Source of the DNA: 43-108 sp001915545
Lineage (GTDB): Bacteria > Bacteroidota > Bacteroidia > Bacteroidales > Bacteroidaceae
Reading direction: 5' to 3'
Assembly: GCA_902491215.1 (NCBI GenBank)
Contig: CABUGV010000015.1
Location: 11,527 to 75,526, forward strand
DNA length: 64,000 bases
The notes under the pieces are model-generated. The model made no database searches. It was given only the letters and a program-made list of their open reading frames with translations, and was not told the origin of the DNA. Every line of letters starts with the position of its first letter. The stretch's first letter is position 1. This document shows, piece after piece, positions 25,737 to 35,164 of this stretch. The position numbers and the translations under genes are program-made.

Positions 25737-27305
25737 TCAAAATTCACTTGTAAAGTGGAATTTTATGTGTTCGAAATCATGCTGGGCCATCTGAAGGACA
25801 TAATTGCTATCGGCCAAGAACACATCCCTGCCCTCACGATCCTTTGCCATATACTGATACTTGCGTTTCTTGAAAGCCTCAAGCTGTTCCTTGTCGTCAC
25901 TTTCAATCCAGCATGCCTTATAGAGGCTGGCAGGCTCCCAGCGGCACTTTGCATTGTATTCGTTCTCCAATCTGTACTGGATAACTTCAAACTGAAGCTG
26001 GCCTACAGTACCGATAAGCTTGCGGTTGTTGAACTGATTGATGAATAACTGTGCTACACCCTCGTCCATAAGCTGATCGATACCCTTGTTCAACTGCTTA
26101 GCCTTCATCGGATCTGCATTCTCAATATATTTGAACATTTCAGGCGAGAAGCTAGGAAGTCCCTTAAAATGAAGGTTTTCACCTTCTGTAAGAGTATCAC
26201 CTATCTTGAATACACCATTATCCGGCAGACCGATAATATCACCAGCCCAAGCCTCATCGACAGTAGTCTTTCGCTGAGCCATGAACTGTGTAGGCGAAGA
26301 AAAACGCATTGTCTTGCCCTGACGTACATGCAGATAAGGAGTGTTGCGCGTGAACTTGCCCGAGCACACTTTGCAGAAAGCCACGCACGAACGGTGGTTC
26401 GGATCGATGTTGGCTGTTATCTTGAAAATAAAACCGGTAAACTTCTGTTCATCAGGAGAAACTGTACGTTCCTCAGCCTTTACAGGACGCGGACTAGGTG
26501 CGATTTCTACAAAACAATCAAGAAGTTCCTGCACACCGAAGTTGTTGAGTGCCGAACCGAAGAACACAGGCGCCAAATTTCCGTCAAGATATTCCTGTAC
26601 GTCAAAATCCGAATAAACACCTTCGATAAGTTCTAGGTCATTTCTGAGCTTCTCAGCCAAAGCGCTTCCGATATGTTCATCAAGTTCCTCAGAATTAATG
26701 TCCACCTGCACCTTTTCAGTTACAACCTGCTTAGACGGCTTGAAAAGATTGAGATTATGCTCATAGATATTGTAAACACCCTTGAAACGCTGTCCCTGGT
26801 CGATTGGCCATGAAAGCGGGCGTACATTGATGCACAGTTCCGTTTCGAGTTCATCAAGAAGATCGAATGGGTCTTTACCCTCGCGGTCCATCTTGTTGAC
26901 AAATATTATCACAGGAGTATTGCGCATACGGCAAACTTCCATAAGTTTTCTTGTCTGAGTCTCAACACCCTTCGCACCATCGACAACAATGATAACGCTG
27001 TCTACAGCAGTAAGAGTACGATACGTATCCTCCGCAAAGTCCTGGTGTCCTGGAGTATCAAGAATATTTATCTTGTAATCGCGGTAGTCGAACTCCATTA
27101 CCGAAGTTGTAACAGAGATACCACGCTGCTTTTCAATATCCATCCAGTCCGAAGTAGCAGTTTTCCTTATCTTATTCGATTTAACCGCACCTGCCACCTG
27201 AATCTGGCCTCCGAAAAGCAGGAATTTTTCCGTCAATGATGTCTTACCCGCATCCGGGTGTGCTATGATTGCAAATGTTCTTCTTCTCTCAATCTCGTTG
27301 TTCAT
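25737..27305 (-). CDS. prfC: Peptide chain release factor 3
   Basis: A 522-aa translational GTPase that recycles RF1 and RF2 from the ribosome. The GTPase motifs are AHPDAGKTSLTEKFL (G1), the G2 threonine region RGISVTTSVM, DTPGHQDF (G3) and NKMDRE (G4). Beta-barrel domain II and the C-terminal domain follow, with QLQFEVIQYRLENEYN typical of RF3. Its length is that of E. coli RF3. It sits 42 bases downstream of rfbD and 54 bases upstream of tsaC. Confidence 0.95.
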   Translation of the reverse strand: MNNEIERRRTFAIIAHPDAGKTSLTEKFLLFGGQIQVAGAVKSNKIRKTATSDWMDIEKQRGISVTTSVMEFDYRDYKINILDTPGHQDFAEDTYRTLTAVDSVIIVVDGAKGVETQTRKLMEVCRMRNTPVIIFVNKMDREGKDPFDLLDELETELCINVRPLSWPIDQGQRFKGVYNIYEHNLNLFKPSKQVVTEKVQVDINSEELDEHIGSALAEKLRNDLELIEGVYSDFDVQEYLDGNLAPVFFGSALNNFGVQELLDCFVEIAPSPRPVKAEERTVSPDEQKFTGFIFKITANIDPNHRSCVAFCKVCSGKFTRNTPYLHVRQGKTMRFSSPTQFMAQRKTTVDEAWAGDIIGLPDNGVFKIGDTLTEGENLHFKGLPSFSPEMFKYIENADPMKAKQLNKGIDQLMDEGVAQLFINQFNNRKLIGTVGQLQFEVIQYRLENEYNAKCRWEPASLYKACWIESDDKEQLEAFKKRKYQYMAKDREGRDVFLADSNYVLQMAQHDFEHIKFHFTSEF

Positions 27306-27347
27306 CGGTCAATATGATATATATGTATTATATTGTTTTTAAGCGAA

Positions 27348-28208
27348 TTATGAAAGTGATAAAACAGCTATACATTCCTCCAGACTATCCATCCAATACG
27401 GAATCTCAATAGAATAAGTCTGCTTTATCTTAGTCTTGTCAAGCACCGAATAGTAAGGGCGCTTTGCAGGTACAGGATATTCATACGTATGCAGAGGCTT
27501 GAGGTTGACGCCCTCAACACCGGCAATGCGATGGATGTTTTTCGCAAAATCATACCACGAAGTTACCCCCTCGTTGCTGTAATGATATACACCAGGAACT
27601 ATGCCCTTATCCAATATGGCAATAATTGCTTTGGCAAGATCGCGTGCATAAGTAGGAGTACCGATCTGGTCGAAAACCACTCCCAGCTCCTTGCGCTCAC
27701 GTCCGAGACGTATCATCGTCTTCACGAAATTATTGCCGAAAGAAGAATACAGCCAAGCAGTACGGATTATGACAGACGAAGCGCATTTCTCCATAACGTT
27801 CTTCTCTCCCATCAGCTTAGTGCGTCCGTAAACTGTTGCAGGACATGTTTCATCATCCTCCTTATAAGGAAGACATCCGCTTCCGTCAAAAACATAATCG
27901 GTCGAAACGTGTATCATCGATCCGCCCCTACCTGCCACAGCCTCAGCCAGATATCCCGGTGCTTCGGCATTTAGTCTTATACAAGCCTCCTCACTGCTTT
28001 CAGCCTTGTCTACAGCTGTAAATGCGGCACAGTTCACGACAATGTCAATTGAATTTTCCTCTATGAATCTTTTTACCGCCACCGAATCCGTGATGTCAAG
28101 CGAATCAATATCGGCAAATATGAAATTACGGGTACTTTCCTTTTCTGTGAGCAGGCGCAGTTCGCTGCCAAGCTGTCCGTTGCACCCCGTTACCAAAACG
28201 TTGTTCAT
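27348..28208 (-). CDS. rfbD: dTDP-4-dehydrorhamnose reductase
   Basis: A 286-aa short-chain reductase that makes dTDP-L-rhamnose, the last step of the Rml pathway. It opens NVLVTGCNGQLGSELR (GxxGxxG Rossmann loop) and has VNCAAFTAVDKAE, HVSTDYVFDG and the catalytic YGRTKLMGE (Tyr-x3-Lys). The ATG at 28208 is chosen because 29 residues of upstream extension do not fit. No rfbA, rfbB or rfbC is nearby, so dTDP-rhamnose synthesis is split across the genome. The partial glycosyltransferase at the left edge may use such a donor, but that is only conjecture. Confidence 0.93.
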   Translation of the reverse strand: MNNVLVTGCNGQLGSELRLLTEKESTRNFIFADIDSLDITDSVAVKRFIEENSIDIVVNCAAFTAVDKAESSEEACIRLNAEAPGYLAEAVAGRGGSMIHVSTDYVFDGSGCLPYKEDDETCPATVYGRTKLMGEKNVMEKCASSVIIRTAWLYSSFGNNFVKTMIRLGRERKELGVVFDQIGTPTYARDLAKAIIAILDKGIVPGVYHYSNEGVTSWYDFAKNIHRIAGVEGVNLKPLHTYEYPVPAKRPYYSVLDKTKIKQTYSIEIPYWMDSLEECIAVLSLS

Positions 28209-28251
28209 TTCAAATATCCTAGTCAAAAAACAAATAATCTTTTCTACCGTA

Positions 28252-28288
28252 ACAAAAAAGTGCCGACTGCCATCAGGCCACAGCACTT
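28252..28288 (-). terminator. Terminator after the DUF4924 gene
   Basis: AAGTGC (28258-28263) and GCACTT (28283-28288) form the base of a stem with an inner GCC/GGC pair. On the minus strand a T6-G run follows. It separates the LysE-DUF4924 pair from rfbD. Confidence 0.6.
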
Positions 28289-28297
28289 CACACATGT

Positions 28298-28840
28298 TCA
28301 GAACTCAACCTCTCCGATTTTGTCCTTCTTGTAATATTCCGAAAGCATGCCCAACAGTTTGGCGATGCATTCCATTGCATGAGCCGTCTCCTTGCTAACC
28401 GGCTTACCCTGAAGCTTCAGCATCATGAGTCCATACATTGCGTCAAAGCAGTTTTCAATCTCCGACTCATCCTTGGCGCATCCCTTTCCGCGAAGTTCCA
28501 CGATGAAAGGAAGAGCACGATAGTATGCAGCCGAATAGAACGGATGCTTTGGCGACTTGAGAAGCTGCAGATGAAGCTCATAGAGCGATGCTGCAACATT
28601 CTTGTTAATCTGCAGATGGCCTTTTTCCATCACACTCTCGCTTCTCATCATGTCGATAAGATTGCTGTACCATTCAACAAGCTCCTTCTGCTTCTCGTCA
28701 TCAAGGCCGAATTTCGACAAATACGTACTGTTGAGTCTGTCGATATCGAAACCGTTGGCACGTATCAGGTCTTCCACCTGCCACATGTAAAGCAGGTACT
28801 CAGCAATGTTCTCTTCTCTCAATTTATGTGCTGTAAACAT
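28298..28840 (-). CDS. DUF4924 family protein
   Basis: A 180-aa cytosolic, mostly helical protein matching my recollection of DUF4924, a family confined to Bacteroidota (opening REENIAEYLLYMWQVEDLIRA). No catalytic motif or membrane segment is visible and its function is unknown. It lies 18 bases after the LysE exporter gene and the two are probably cotranscribed, ending at the terminator at 28252-28288. Confidence 0.75.
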   Translation of the reverse strand: MFTAHKLREENIAEYLLYMWQVEDLIRANGFDIDRLNSTYLSKFGLDDEKQKELVEWYSNLIDMMRSESVMEKGHLQINKNVAASLYELHLQLLKSPKHPFYSAAYYRALPFIVELRGKGCAKDESEIENCFDAMYGLMMLKLQGKPVSKETAHAMECIAKLLGMLSEYYKKDKIGEVEF

Positions 28841-28858
28841 AAGGCCTCCATTTATTTT

Positions 28859-29497
28859 TTAATGAGCAAAGGCCACAGAATGGCCTGTAAGAGTAAGTAC
28901 GATGACAACGATGGATACAGCGATGACCAGAACTCCTATCACTCTGTTTATCATCCATATACCTCTGACATTAAAGCGGTTGCGCACCTTATCGACCAGC
29001 AACGACAGAAGGAACCACCATGTCACGGCTCCAACGACCACGAACAGATAACCTATGACCTGAGGCAAAGGGTTATCCGGAACAATGAATGTCAACTGGC
29101 CGAACATGGCCACAAACAGAAATATTATCAGAGGATTTGAGAACGTAACAAAGAATCCCGTGACAAAATTATGCACCAGCGTGCCCTTATTGTGCGAAAC
29201 GGGCTTCATGGACTGCACCGGGTTGGTTCTGAAAGTATAGAAACCGAAAAGCAAAAGCAGGAAACTTCCTGCAAGCTTTATCCAAAACAATGTCTGCTGA
29301 TTTTCAATAAAAGGAACGACAAACGACATACCGTATCCGGTTATGAGAGCATAAAACATGTCGCTCAGAGCTGCTCCAAGTCCTGTGGCAAAACCATACC
29401 AGCGTCCTTTATTCAGTGTACGCTGAATGCACAGCACTCCCACTGGCCCCATAGGTGCAGAGGCCACAATTCCGATGACAGTACCTTTAATGATCAT
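28859..29497 (-). CDS. LysE family amino-acid exporter
   Basis: A 212-aa membrane protein with about six hydrophobic helices and the LysE/RhtB opening IIKGTVIGIVASAPMGPVGVLCIQRTL. The frame is open upstream to 29686, with another candidate start at 29566 (MQFLANLPNL). I choose 29497 because it gives the family's length and start, but the longer form is possible. It would export amino acids or similar small metabolites; the substrate is not predictable. It is cotranscribed with the DUF4924 gene. Confidence 0.8.
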   Translation of the reverse strand: MIIKGTVIGIVASAPMGPVGVLCIQRTLNKGRWYGFATGLGAALSDMFYALITGYGMSFVVPFIENQQTLFWIKLAGSFLLLLFGFYTFRTNPVQSMKPVSHNKGTLVHNFVTGFFVTFSNPLIIFLFVAMFGQLTFIVPDNPLPQVIGYLFVVVGAVTWWFLLSLLVDKVRNRFNVRGIWMINRVIGVLVIAVSIVVIVLTLTGHSVAFAH

Positions 29498-29909
29498 CTC
29501 GAAAACGCCGATGGTCTGCTGCCAAGGTATATATTGTAGATTTGGTAAATTGGCTAAAAACTGCATAATGTGTGCAAAATTGCGAAATTTTAGTGAAAAT
29601 ACCGAATAAAAGACATCTAAAACTGCCGAGACAGCTCCACACGTTTCAAGAAATGAAACGAGAGCATACCCGCAGTACCCTTTCATAGCCTATACATCAA
29701 ATAAATAAAACAGACCGTCGGAACATATATGCCATGCAGAAAAACGGTCCTTTTATCAATTAAATGTCAACAAACAGCCAACAGGCCGGCATAAACAAAA
29801 CTTCCACACATTCAAGCCACAGTGCCGACCACCCGTCGGATGTATCAGCCCGTTCATCCTTTGACAGTTTCAGACACATCGTCCGAAACTGTCACTAAGC
29901 CATGTGGCT
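29498..29909. other. Region between the LysE gene and the small acidic protein
   Basis: It may include the first codons of a longer LysE form (to 29566). GACCGT (29711-29716) and ACGGTC (29742-29747) can form a stem. A long palindrome lies at 29862-29894 and is listed separately. No further gene is seen. Confidence 0.4.
29862..29894. repeat. Long palindrome with 14-bp arms
   Basis: TGACAGTTTCAGAC (29862-29875) and GTCCGAAACTGTCA (29881-29894) pair at 13 of 14 positions around a five-base loop. It starts 15 bases past the stop of the small acidic protein gene but lacks a T-run, so it is not a classical intrinsic terminator. Confidence 0.7.
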
Positions 29910-30191
29910 TCAGTTTTCGGGGAAATACGCACCTGCCACATCTGCCACATATTCAGCATTAATGTCGGTCAGCATCTTTCCGTCTTCAAGCGTGTACAAT
30001 ACAAAATCGGCAAACGGATAAACATCCTCATCGTCCGACTCGTCGGCATTCTCAACGACCTCAACTCTTACAGTATCATCATCTACAACGACAACATGTA
30101 CGCCGTCTGTCTCTTCGTGAGCACCTTCTGCAAATTTCCCGACAAGATCAAATATGCATTCTTCAAGTTCCTTTTCAGTCCTTATGTCCAT
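29910..30191 (-). CDS. Small acidic protein of unknown function, 93 aa
   Basis: The protein is strongly acidic, with runs such as VVVVDDDTVRVEVVENADESDDEDVY. It has no signal peptide, membrane helix or cysteine cluster. Predicted structure looks alpha then beta (EKELEECIFDLVGKF, then short strands). I do not recognise a family. The start is taken at the ATG at 30191 (MDIRTEKELEE); five codons upstream lies another ATG at 30206. It is 129 bases downstream of ansA on the same strand and could be cotranscribed. Confidence 0.65.
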   Translation of the reverse strand: MDIRTEKELEECIFDLVGKFAEGAHEETDGVHVVVVDDDTVRVEVVENADESDDEDVYPFADFVLYTLEDGKMLTDINAEYVADVAGAYFPEN

Positions 30192-30320
30192 GATTCTTCC
30201 TTGCATTTAATGATTGTACATTTCTTTCACAGCATGTCACAAGATGCGCATGCACAGGCAAATATATAATAAAACACGTAAAACCAAGAATGCCCGGTGT
30301 TATAAATATACAACAAAAAG

Positions 30321-31370
30321 CTAAACTGTTATCTCTCCGGCAATAGACTGGTTCATCAATTGTCTGACCTGAGCGGCCGAATATCCCTGTCCGAAAAGGC
30401 ACATGAGTTTCGTAATGGCAGCCTCGATAGTCGTATCGTAACCGCTCACCACACCTGCATCCTGAAGACGAAGTCCGGTTTCGTATCGTCCCATACGCAC
30501 GCTTCCTGCCTGACACTGGGTAACGTTCACCACGACTATGCCGCGCTTCTCGGCCTTGCGCAACGCGTCAAGGAAACGGAGTCTCTGCGGAGCATTTCCG
30601 GAGCCGAATGTCCGCAGTATCACGCCTTTTATACCTTTTATCTCAAGAACGTCCTCAATCAGTTCTTGTCTGATACCAGGAAACAGCGTCAGTGCCAGCA
30701 CACCGGTATAGTATTCCTTATGTGCCTTGAAAGGTTTTGAAGGGTCAGGACGCTTGATCATTGGGAAATTATAATTTATGTCGATGCCCACATGCGCCAG
30801 TTCCGGATAATTATACGAACAGAAAGCATTGAAATTCTCAGCATTCATCTTCGTTGTCCTGTTGCCTCGCAGAAGACGCTGTTCGAAGAACACACACACC
30901 TCAGGAACAAGAGGTCTGCCGTGGTCGTCGTGCGCAGCGGCAATTTCGATGGCGGTAATCAGATTCTCGCGCCCGTCGGTACGCAACATGCCTATCGGAA
31001 GCTGACTGCCAGTAAGCACCACAGGCTTGGCCACATTCTCCAACATGAAGCTTAGTGCCGAAGCCGTATAGGCCATAGTGTCCGTACCGTGAAGAATAAC
31101 GAAACCGTCGAACAAATCATAATTGTACTCGATGACGCTCACAATCTTGGCCCAGTGAGAAGGATCCATGTCGGACGAGTCCAGAGCAGGAACAAACTGG
31201 TATGTACGGATGACATAATCGAAGCAGTCTATTTCGGGTACGTGCTTGCGCAGATGTTCGAAGTTGAAACTTTCCAGCGCACCTGTATCTGGATTCCGTA
31301 TCATTCCTATTGTACCTCCTGTATAAATGATAAGAACCCTCGGACGTGGGGAGTATAAAAAGTTGTTCAT
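30321..31370 (-). CDS. ansA: Type I L-asparaginase
   Basis: A 349-aa enzyme that hydrolyses asparagine to aspartate and ammonia. The first catalytic Thr lies in IIYTGGTIGM and the second in LHGTDTMAYTASALSF. There is no signal peptide, which points to the cytosolic type I form. Three ATGs cluster at 31379, 31376 and 31370; I use 31370 (MNNFLYSPRPR). The promoter -7 box is at 31395-31402. The enzyme releases the ammonium that the nearby GS-GOGAT, AsnB and GDH genes handle. Confidence 0.92.
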   Translation of the reverse strand: MNNFLYSPRPRVLIIYTGGTIGMIRNPDTGALESFNFEHLRKHVPEIDCFDYVIRTYQFVPALDSSDMDPSHWAKIVSVIEYNYDLFDGFVILHGTDTMAYTASALSFMLENVAKPVVLTGSQLPIGMLRTDGRENLITAIEIAAAHDDHGRPLVPEVCVFFEQRLLRGNRTTKMNAENFNAFCSYNYPELAHVGIDINYNFPMIKRPDPSKPFKAHKEYYTGVLALTLFPGIRQELIEDVLEIKGIKGVILRTFGSGNAPQRLRFLDALRKAEKRGIVVVNVTQCQAGSVRMGRYETGLRLQDAGVVSGYDTTIEAAITKLMCLFGQGYSAAQVRQLMNQSIAGEITV

Positions 31371-31394
31371 CGTCATCATAAATTATTTTGCATA

Positions 31395-31402
31395 CAAAGT
31401 TA
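31395..31402 (-). promoter_or_regulatory. -7 box of ansA
   Basis: TAACTTTG on the minus strand (31402-31395) matches TAnnTTTG and gives a leader of roughly 10-20 nt. Confidence 0.45.
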
Positions 31403-31503
31403 TATAATACGTGCCAAATTGTAAAATGGCGTTAAAAGAAATATACATGATGGATGCAAAACTTTTTACATTTGTCAAGACAGCACTACTGTTCTGCCAG
31501 CTG

Positions 31504-31557
31504 TGAGCCCTCGTAATAAAAGATTCGAGGGCTCGCGTCTGCATCCGCGAGCCCTCA
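31504..31557. repeat. Palindrome array, site B (three phased units)
   Basis: TGAGCCCTCG (31504-31513), CGAGGGCTCG (31526-31535) and CGAGCCCTCA (31548-31557). Centres are exactly 22 bases apart. Units 1-2 and 2-3 are each inverted repeats of one another, so alternative hairpins can form. The array lies just past the rhamnosidase stop codon and about 120 bases upstream of ansA. Confidence 0.85.
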
Positions 31558-31571
31558 TATTTTTGTCATTC

Positions 31572-34500
31572 TTAAGAATTCCTTACATGAAACTTATATT
31601 TTCCCGAACCGAGTTCCAACTCCACGAAACCATCTTCGAGAACCAAAGAGGATATGCCTTTGCATTTCTTCAACGGCAAACCGCTTTCGGTCACATCATC
31701 TGCCGATGAAGCCGGCAAATATAACGTAGCACTGGTATTGGCAGGAACGGCAAACTCGTAATCCACACCGTCTCCTGCAACCTTCCAACCGCTTTCTATC
31801 CTGCCATAGCGGGAATCATAGTGTCCTTCAGCGTATGTCATTCCACCCGTAGGGTCTATTCTAGGACGCAGAATGAAATGCTTGAAACCAGGATGCTCCT
31901 CATCGCGCATTATGCCAAGCGAATAAGCATACATCCAGGCACCTACAGCGCCAAATGAATAGTGATTGAAAGAGTTCATGCGGTTGTTTTCACCGAAACC
32001 GTCTGTATGTGTATAAGAGTTCAGGCGCTCCCAGATAGTAGTAGCTCCCTGCTCCACGGAGTACAACCATGAAGGATAGGATGTCTGCTGCAGAAGCCTG
32101 TAGGCGGCATCGTCACGACCGGCATCCGACAGCGTCTTGCTTATCCATGACGTACCGATGAATCCTGTCATCAATGAATATGGAGGACAAGCAGTTCCAT
32201 CGTCCGCCACATTAGGACGGCTCACCGAGTTCAACATATTTGCGGCAAAACGTTCCTTAACCTCGTCACTTACGAGACCGAAAGCCCACGGCAGTACATA
32301 AGAGGTCTGTATATCCACCAGCTGACCTTTGGCAGGGCCATTGGCTCCCGACGAAACAGTCTTGCCTGTTTCTGAATCGATGTAAGTATCGCGGAAATGT
32401 TTCAGACGTCTGTCATACAAATCCTTGTACATCGCGGCATCTTCATATTCGCCCAAGACTGAAGCTACTTTCGACATTATCTCCAAATCGTAGAGGAAAT
32501 AAGCTTCCCACATCAAGGTCTTGTCGTTCTTGTTGTCTTCAGGCCCGAGCCAGTCACCAAGATCACCCCAAGCTCTTGTCTGAACAAGTATGCCTGTAGA
32601 AGGGTCTATGTAGTTTTTCTGAACAAAATCGATATATCGTCGCATGGCATCATAGTGCTCCGTCAGGATGAGCGTGTCACCATACTGCTGAAAGACCTCC
32701 CACGGAACCACTATTCCGGCACTTCCCCAGAGCAGTCCGCCGAATCCTCCGCCAAGAGGAGCAACATCAGAGAAACGTCCGTCGGAGCGCTGCACATCGC
32801 GCATGGCACGCACATATCTGCGCAGGAACTGGGACACATCGTCCAGATATGTAGCCGTACGCGAGAAGACGGAAATGTCGCCGGCCCAGCCCAAGCGTTC
32901 GTTTCGCTGAGGACAATCGGTCGGAATAGAGAAGAAATTGGCATAGGCCGACCATACTATATTCTTCCACAAGCGGTTTACTTTCGGATTTGAAGTATCG
33001 TAGCTGGATGCCAGTTCTCCGATTGAGCTGAGCACCACCCCTCTGACATTTTCAATCGGCAGAGGCGCGTCTATGCCAGTGATTTCCAGATAGCGGTAAC
33101 CATGATATGTGAACCGCGGAGCTATAGTTTCATGTCCGCCCTTAGTGACATATTTGTCCTGCGCCATGGCGGCACGTATGTTTTCCAGCATAATCATTCC
33201 TTCATTGCCTGCATAGCGCGGAAGGTTCGGATATTTCACTTCGGCATATCTCAGATTGATTTCCTTGCCGGCACCCATGCCGTCCAGCACAATCTCAGGA
33301 ACGCCTACCATATTCTGTCCCATGTCGTACACGTAGACGCCTGGTCTTACCTCCTCAACGGACTGTGCCGTAAGTTTCCTGACAGGTGCTACGTTTCGGC
33401 CGTATTGCGCCGTAAGCTGATACTCGGAATAATCGTCCACACGCGGTTCTGTGCTGTTGTAGGCATGACTCACATGGTTCTCGATGCCGACCTCGACAGC
33501 GCGATGCCACGCAGCGTCGTCGTATCCGGCTGTGCTCCATCCCTCAACAGCGTTCTCTTTCGACGCATCATAGACTTCGCCTTGAAAGAAACTGCCGTAG
33601 ACCACTGGTCCGTCGGAATAATACTTCCATGTTTCAGGCGATGTAACCACGCGCAGCTGTTCACCGTCTTCATAAGTGATGACGAGCTGGGCAAGAAGAG
33701 ATTGGCGGTCGCCGAAGAAGTTCCAGTGCTCGCCGGAATATGTAGATGCACCGCTCCACCATCCTTCACCCAACCATGCACCGATGGCATTGTTGCCGGA
33801 AGACAAAAACGAAGTCACATCGTATATCTGATAAAGGTGGGTCTTGTTATACTGTGTACAACCAGGATTAAAATAGTCCTCGCCCACACGCTGACCGTTG
33901 ATGTACATCTCGTAGACACCTCTGGCTGTGGCATAAAGTCTGGCCTTACGTATTTTCTTGTCGGCAACGCGGAACACACTGCGCAGCATAGGCATAGAAT
34001 TACGGCTTGGGTCTATAAGATACATTCCTCCATCGGCCTGTGCCAGCTGTTCGGCATCCATGCGCACCTTGGTCAACTGATTCTCAGGACTTCTGAAATT
34101 GCGGATACAGATGGAAGCATCAGCAAAATCGCTCTTGTTCTCCAAGGCAAAGCCGACATCGCCGACAACAGGAAAAGCAATGAAGTCGCCGCCACGTCCC
34201 AAAGGATTGACATTGCACCATCCGATTTTCTTTCCTGCAATATAGAAATCGGTAGTACCAAGATTGGAATATAAGGTAATGTTATGCTCCTGACAGGCAT
34301 TCTTACGATTCACCAGTTCTGCCGGCAACGTGAACGAAGCCAATGGCTTATCGGCCTTATCATCAGGATGATAGCCGACTCTAAAGACATTCAGTACAGC
34401 AGAACCTCCAGTATAGAGAGGAGACATATCGACCTCGACCTTCACAAACGAGCGGTTGCGGTCGCTCTTGAGATGGAAAAGATTCTTGTTGGCATCCATC

Positions 34501-35084
34501 AGTCTCTCATCGTTGCCTCCATAGACAAATCCTATTTTTTTGCTTACGGCATCCGGATTCATCCTGAACGACAAATCCATTCTGAACACCGGCAGGTAAT
34601 GAGCATACAGAACCATATCTTCATCACCTCCTCCTATCCAGCAGGCACCGTTCCATCCTGCCTTGCCGTCAGAAGTCATAAGACTTGTCTCAAACCACGA
34701 CTTTCCAACAAGCTTATCACCCTTGTTGTCCCACACCTTGACAGTCCAGTCATATCTGCTTTCGGGCTTCAACGGCTCTCCACCGTACAAGATATACTGT
34801 GAAGCATCGCTCTTCAAGCGTCCGCTGTTCCAAACGACTACCCCATTCTCGTCCGTCACTTCTATCTGATATGCTTTCTGACAGACACCTCTTTTCTCGC
34901 CATCGTACTCCAGACGCCATCCCAGACGCGGCGAACGTGTATCTACTCCCAAAGGATTGACGACAGATTCTACCGTCATATCGTACACACGGGCTTTGTT
35001 ATCGTTGCGGGCAAAAGACAAGGAAACAGAGAAGGCGCAAGCCATCACCAAAATAAGACGTAAAAAATGATGCATGGTATTCAT
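31572..35084 (-). CDS. Alpha-L-rhamnosidase, GH78 family
   Basis: A 1170-aa secreted glycoside hydrolase that removes terminal alpha-L-rhamnose from plant or bacterial glycans. An N-terminal signal peptide (MHHFLRLILVMACAFSVSLSFA) is followed by Bac_rhamnosid_N-like beta-sandwich segments. The (alpha/alpha)6 barrel contains the catalytic-site stretch DCPQRNERLGWAGDI and the C-terminal beta domain ends near KYKFHVRNS. It is longer than most GH78 enzymes (about 900 aa); the extra ~200 residues lie at about 150-350 and look like an inserted beta-sandwich or carbohydrate-binding module. No SusC/SusD pair is adjacent, so it is not in a classical utilisation locus here. Confidence 0.92.
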   Translation of the reverse strand: MNTMHHFLRLILVMACAFSVSLSFARNDNKARVYDMTVESVVNPLGVDTRSPRLGWRLEYDGEKRGVCQKAYQIEVTDENGVVVWNSGRLKSDASQYILYGGEPLKPESRYDWTVKVWDNKGDKLVGKSWFETSLMTSDGKAGWNGACWIGGGDEDMVLYAHYLPVFRMDLSFRMNPDAVSKKIGFVYGGNDERLMDANKNLFHLKSDRNRSFVKVEVDMSPLYTGGSAVLNVFRVGYHPDDKADKPLASFTLPAELVNRKNACQEHNITLYSNLGTTDFYIAGKKIGWCNVNPLGRGGDFIAFPVVGDVGFALENKSDFADASICIRNFRSPENQLTKVRMDAEQLAQADGGMYLIDPSRNSMPMLRSVFRVADKKIRKARLYATARGVYEMYINGQRVGEDYFNPGCTQYNKTHLYQIYDVTSFLSSGNNAIGAWLGEGWWSGASTYSGEHWNFFGDRQSLLAQLVITYEDGEQLRVVTSPETWKYYSDGPVVYGSFFQGEVYDASKENAVEGWSTAGYDDAAWHRAVEVGIENHVSHAYNSTEPRVDDYSEYQLTAQYGRNVAPVRKLTAQSVEEVRPGVYVYDMGQNMVGVPEIVLDGMGAGKEINLRYAEVKYPNLPRYAGNEGMIMLENIRAAMAQDKYVTKGGHETIAPRFTYHGYRYLEITGIDAPLPIENVRGVVLSSIGELASSYDTSNPKVNRLWKNIVWSAYANFFSIPTDCPQRNERLGWAGDISVFSRTATYLDDVSQFLRRYVRAMRDVQRSDGRFSDVAPLGGGFGGLLWGSAGIVVPWEVFQQYGDTLILTEHYDAMRRYIDFVQKNYIDPSTGILVQTRAWGDLGDWLGPEDNKNDKTLMWEAYFLYDLEIMSKVASVLGEYEDAAMYKDLYDRRLKHFRDTYIDSETGKTVSSGANGPAKGQLVDIQTSYVLPWAFGLVSDEVKERFAANMLNSVSRPNVADDGTACPPYSLMTGFIGTSWISKTLSDAGRDDAAYRLLQQTSYPSWLYSVEQGATTIWERLNSYTHTDGFGENNRMNSFNHYSFGAVGAWMYAYSLGIMRDEEHPGFKHFILRPRIDPTGGMTYAEGHYDSRYGRIESGWKVAGDGVDYEFAVPANTSATLYLPASSADDVTESGLPLKKCKGISSLVLEDGFVELELGSGKYKFHVRNS

Positions 35085-35156
35085 ATAAAATATTTTTGGT
35101 GTTATATGTCATATATCTTCAGACAATATATAACATAGATTATTAGTTAGCGTTAG

Positions 35157-35164
35157 CAAAGATA
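35157..35164 (-). promoter_or_regulatory. -7 box of the rhamnosidase gene
   Basis: TATCTTTG on the minus strand (35164-35157) matches TAnnTTTG. The leader is about 65 nt. The upstream TTG box is poorly placed. Confidence 0.45.

Noticed and set aside
33102..34274. A 390-codon open frame antisense to the rhamnosidase gene
   Set aside because: The opposite strand encodes a clear GH78 enzyme. The antisense frame has no domain and no promoter.
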